A DNA stretch of 64,000 nt, taken from positions 372,001 to 436,000 of the forward strand of contig CAJTLN010000002.1 of assembly GCA_910577505.1 (NCBI GenBank). Direction: 5' to 3'. Within the stretch, counting starts at the first letter, position 1. Each line of letters opens with the position of its first letter. This DNA comes from an uncultured Bacilli bacterium. Lineage in GTDB: Bacteria > Bacillota_I > Bacilli_A > RF39 > UBA660. Both the position numbers and the translations under genes were made by a program. Under the pieces are notes generated by a model. The model saw nothing but the letters and a program-made list of their open reading frames with translations, made no database searches and was not told the origin of the DNA. Positions 61,584-64,000 of the stretch are shown here, one piece after another.

Positions 61584-62480
61584 TTACTCCCAATCTATAA
61601 ATTCTTGTTCGATTATTAAATCAACATTGGTTTTCTCTTTAACAGTTTTATGGACGTATTTAATTAAATTATATACATCTTGACTAGATGCGTTAGCTTT
61701 ATTGATGATAAAGTTAGCATGCTTTGTAGATACTTCAGCTCCACCTATTTTATATCCTTTTAGGGCACATGCCTCAATTAAACGACCGGCGAAGTCACCT
61801 TCTGGATTTCTAAAAACTGATCCTGCAGATGGAAATTCTAATGGTTGTGATTGCACTCTTCTTTCACGACGTTCTTCTATTATTTTCAATGAATTTTCTT
61901 TATCACCTGATTTTAAATATAATTTTGCCGCAACAATAATATATTTTTTACTTTCTTTAAACATAGAAGTTCTATAACCATATTCAATATCTTCATGTTC
62001 TAAAACTTTTAAATCAAAATTTTCATCTAAAACTGTTACTGATGAAACATAATCTAAAAGGCATGCGTTATATGCCCCTGCATTGCCATAAATTGATCCA
62101 CCAATTGTTCCAGGAATTCCTACAGCAAACTCTAAGCCTGTTAATGAACTATTTACTGTCTCTAAAGCGAGCTTAGGCAACATTGTTCCAGCCTCAGAAT
62201 AAACCATTTGCATTTCTTTATGAATCTCTATACCATTTAATTTAGATAGTCTAACAATTGCTCCGTCATATTCTTTATCATTCAGAACAATGTTTGACCC
62301 ATTTCCTAGAATCATAAATTTTATATTATTCTCTTTTAATAATTTTAGTGTTTTTTGCAAGTCGCTAATTGAATTTGGTGTAATTAAATACTTAGCCGTT
62401 CCTCCAATATGATAAGTATTTAAATTTTTTAGAGAAGCATGTTCTTCTAAGCTTCCATAAGTTCTTAGTGTATTTATCAT
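61584..62480 (-). CDS. murB: UDP-N-acetylenolpyruvoylglucosamine reductase
   Basis: This 298-residue FAD enzyme has NTYHIGGTAKYLITP, the FAD block LGNGSNIVLND, GIPGTIGGSIYGNAGAY, a YGYRTSMF segment and the catalytic RRVQSQPLEFPSAGSVFRNP with Ser. It is a type II (short) MurB. It overlaps murG by four bases. Confidence 0.97.
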   Translation of the reverse strand: MINTLRTYGSLEEHASLKNLNTYHIGGTAKYLITPNSISDLQKTLKLLKENNIKFMILGNGSNIVLNDKEYDGAIVRLSKLNGIEIHKEMQMVYSEAGTMLPKLALETVNSSLTGLEFAVGIPGTIGGSIYGNAGAYNACLLDYVSSVTVLDENFDLKVLEHEDIEYGYRTSMFKESKKYIIVAAKLYLKSGDKENSLKIIEERRERRVQSQPLEFPSAGSVFRNPEGDFAGRLIEACALKGYKIGGAEVSTKHANFIINKANASSQDVYNLIKYVHKTVKEKTNVDLIIEQEFIDWE

Positions 62481-63565
62481 TTTTTTATCAATTCCTTTAA
62501 TTTGCTATATATTAAATCACTACTACTATTCATACTCATTTTTTTTAAATTTGACTTCATATTTAAATATGTTTCGTGATTTTCAAGCACTTCATTAATT
62601 TTAGTTGAAAGTAACTCGGCTGTCAAATCTTTTTCTTCAATTACTTCACCACCGCCATTATTTTTTATTTCTAAAGCGTTATAATATTGATGGTTGTTGG
62701 CTACATATGGAGATGGAATAAATATTGCTGGAAGCGCTAATGATAAAATTTCACTCATTGTTGAGGCACCTGCTCTTGTTACTATTAAATCTGTATTTTT
62801 TAATAGGGCTGGAAGATTGTCTAAATATGGTAAAACTTTTATATTGTTAGCAAAATGTTGACCTTTTATAAAATCCTCATATAAAGATTTACCAGTTATA
62901 TATAAAATTTCATATTCGTAGTTAGCTGCTTTATTTAAAAATTCATGCATTTTTTCATTTACTGTTGCAGAGCCTAAAGAACCTGCTACTATAACAACCA
63001 ATTTTTTGTTTTTTGATAATCCTAATGATTCTTTACTCATTGGTTCTAGATGTAATGCGTTTTCACCACATGGGTTTCCACTATAGAAAACCTCGCCTTT
63101 AGCTTTGTTAAATTTTTTAGCAGAATCTTTAAAAGAGACACCAATTAAATCTGTACACTTTTGAAGTGTTAAATTTGTTTTTCCTGGTAAAGAATTCTGT
63201 TCATGAATAAAGGTTTTTATTCCTAATTTACTTGCGGCTTTTATTACAGGATACGTTACATATCCGCCTATTCCAAGAACCAAATCTGGTTTAAACTCTT
63301 TCATGATTCTTTCACATTTTTTGGTTGCTTTATTAATTAAAAAAATGTTTTTAAAATCGAGCAAGATATCTCTTTTAGAGAAACCGTAAATTTCTAATTC
63401 TTCGTAAGGAATACCTCTTTTTGGAATTAAGTCTTTTTCCATTCTATTATGTGTTCCTATATATAAAACTTCTAAATTCTCTTCTTTTTCTTTAAATTTA
63501 TTTATAATCGCTAGTGCTGGATATATATGTCCTCCAGTACCTCCTGCCGAAACTATAATTTTCAT
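62477..63565 (-). CDS. murG: Lipid II-forming GlcNAc transferase MurG
   Basis: This 362-residue enzyme transfers GlcNAc to lipid I. It has SAGGTGGHIYPALAI (first glycine-rich loop), GIGGYVTYPVI and HEQNSLPGKTN, and the UDP-GlcNAc region VTRAGASTMSEILSLALPAI with PSPYVANNHQYYNA. AGGTGATT precedes ATG 63565. It heads murG-murB-ftsQ; murD/ftsW, often ahead of it, are not in this window on this strand. Confidence 0.98.
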   Translation of the reverse strand: MKIIVSAGGTGGHIYPALAIINKFKEKEENLEVLYIGTHNRMEKDLIPKRGIPYEELEIYGFSKRDILLDFKNIFLINKATKKCERIMKEFKPDLVLGIGGYVTYPVIKAASKLGIKTFIHEQNSLPGKTNLTLQKCTDLIGVSFKDSAKKFNKAKGEVFYSGNPCGENALHLEPMSKESLGLSKNKKLVVIVAGSLGSATVNEKMHEFLNKAANYEYEILYITGKSLYEDFIKGQHFANNIKVLPYLDNLPALLKNTDLIVTRAGASTMSEILSLALPAIFIPSPYVANNHQYYNALEIKNNGGGEVIEEKDLTAELLSTKINEVLENHETYLNMKSNLKKMSMNSSSDLIYSKLKELIKK

Positions 63566-63719
63566 GTAATCACCTAATATAATTATACTATAAGTTTTTA
63601 TAAATTTGACTACTAATAGTTAACATTAATGTAAACAAAAAGTATTAAAACTTAATAATATTTATCTAACATATGATATAATTAATATATTAGAATAATA
63701 GAGAGTTATGGTGTGTAGT
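63566..63719. promoter_or_regulatory. Divergent promoter region between murG and the last gene
   Basis: A TATAAT at 63677-63682 (plus strand) with only a weak -35 match lies about 40 bases before the plus-strand ATG 63720. No regulator site is recognised. Confidence 0.45.
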
Positions 63720-64000
63720 ATGGAAGTTCTCTTATTAGATAACAAAAGAATTACAAAAATTGTTTTACCTAAAGAGATTAAAGGTGTATATTCTTTAAAA
63801 TATACACCATTGATTTTGTGTAATTTTAAAGAAATCTACATAGAAGCTTGCAATGATAAATGGATACTAAAAAGTAACCCGATGTTAAACTACATAGTAA
63901 ATAAAAAAGTGAAAAAAGATATAGAATTAAAAGAAGGATTAATAGTAAACATTACTCTTTATGATAGTGATGAAATACTCTACTTATATTGCCTGCCTAA
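63720..64000 (+). CDS. N-terminal part of a possible EssC-type (type VII secretion) ATPase
   Basis: The frame is open from ATG 63720 to the window edge (93 codons). It starts MEVLLLDNKRITKIVLPKEI and continues IYIEACNDKWILKSNPMLNY and LKEGLIVNITLYDSDEILYL, a short beta-rich region. EssC proteins start with two FHA-like beta domains of this kind. No FtsK/SpoIIIE motor is visible because the gene is cut. The resemblance is general; moderate to low confidence in the name. Confidence 0.4.
   Translation, partial: MEVLLLDNKRITKIVLPKEIKGVYSLKYTPLILCNFKEIYIEACNDKWILKSNPMLNYIVNKKVKKDIELKEGLIVNITLYDSDEILYLYCLP

Noticed and set aside
1..64000. Mycoplasma-type code with TGA as Trp
   Set aside because: TGA ends real genes here and Trp codons are TGG; proteins are full-length under code 11.
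1..64000. CRISPR arrays, IS elements or prophage
   Set aside because: No regularly spaced direct repeats, transposase, integrase-linked phage genes or terminal inverted repeats were seen. The tyrosine recombinase at 17276 fits housekeeping Xer.

Overview
The window is very AT-rich, densely packed and mostly read on the minus strand. It looks like chromosome from a low-GC, endospore-forming Bacilli lineage of the kind seen as small-genome gut bacteria near Erysipelotrichales/RF39. This placement is inferred from gene content, not from a marker search. TGA acts as stop (for example at the end of the bacteriocin ABC transporter) and Trp is TGG, so the code is 11 and not the Mycoplasma code. Sporulation genes are plentiful: sigK, spoIIP, spoIIIAH, gerE, gerM, yqfC and yqfD. 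There is no prophage, IS element or CRISPR array.

Region by region. 1-9.5 kb holds lineage-specific membrane and unknown proteins, a secreted propeller-like protein flanked by two orphan modules that resemble the N-terminal half of LCP proteins, an Smr protein and a PfkB-like protein with an altered active site. 9.7-12.4 kb is ppdK. 12.5-16.8 kb is an ABC-2 exporter operon with two GNAT acetyltransferases and a nucleotidyltransferase. 16.87-17.21 kb contains two related minus-strand structured RNAs, each ending in a terminator, around a broken small toxin-like ORF. 17.3-22.3 kb holds xerC, unknown genes, a yqxA-like gene, spoIIP, rpsT and a transglutaminase-like protein. 22.3-31.9 kb holds natAB-like genes, miaA, an ABC exporter, mutL, yqeH, yqeG and two lipoproteins. 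32-36.9 kb holds sigK, divIVA, sepF, a coiled-coil protein and glyS behind a very compact T-box. 37-44.4 kb holds two transglutaminase-like paralogues, then the classic block recO-yqzL-era-dgkA-ybeY-vanZ-like-yqfD-yqfC-yqeY-rpsU. phoH and cdd, usual members of that block in Bacillus, are absent.

44.5-47.3 kb is a compact bacteriocin locus: a C39-peptidase ABC transporter, a small accessory membrane protein and two double-glycine peptides that each carry a GxxxG motif. 47.4-49.8 kb holds a VirB2-like membrane protein, spoIIIAH-gerE-gerM and tRNA-Arg(TCT). 49.9-54.8 kb holds a ClpX-like AAA+ protein and frr/tsf/rpsB, with a thioredoxin-like protein where pyrH usually sits. 55.6-57.1 kb holds ylmH and small proteins. 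57.2-59.3 kb is murT-gatD, where GatD lacks both glutaminase residues. 60-63.6 kb holds queH, ftsQ(divIB), murB and murG. The window ends inside a plus-strand gene that may be an EssC-type ATPase.

The strongest leads are the two-peptide bacteriocin locus, the tandem RNA/toxin-remnant region at 16.87-17.21 kb, the pseudo-glutaminase GatD, the compact glyS T-box, and yqfD, which has no conventional start codon.
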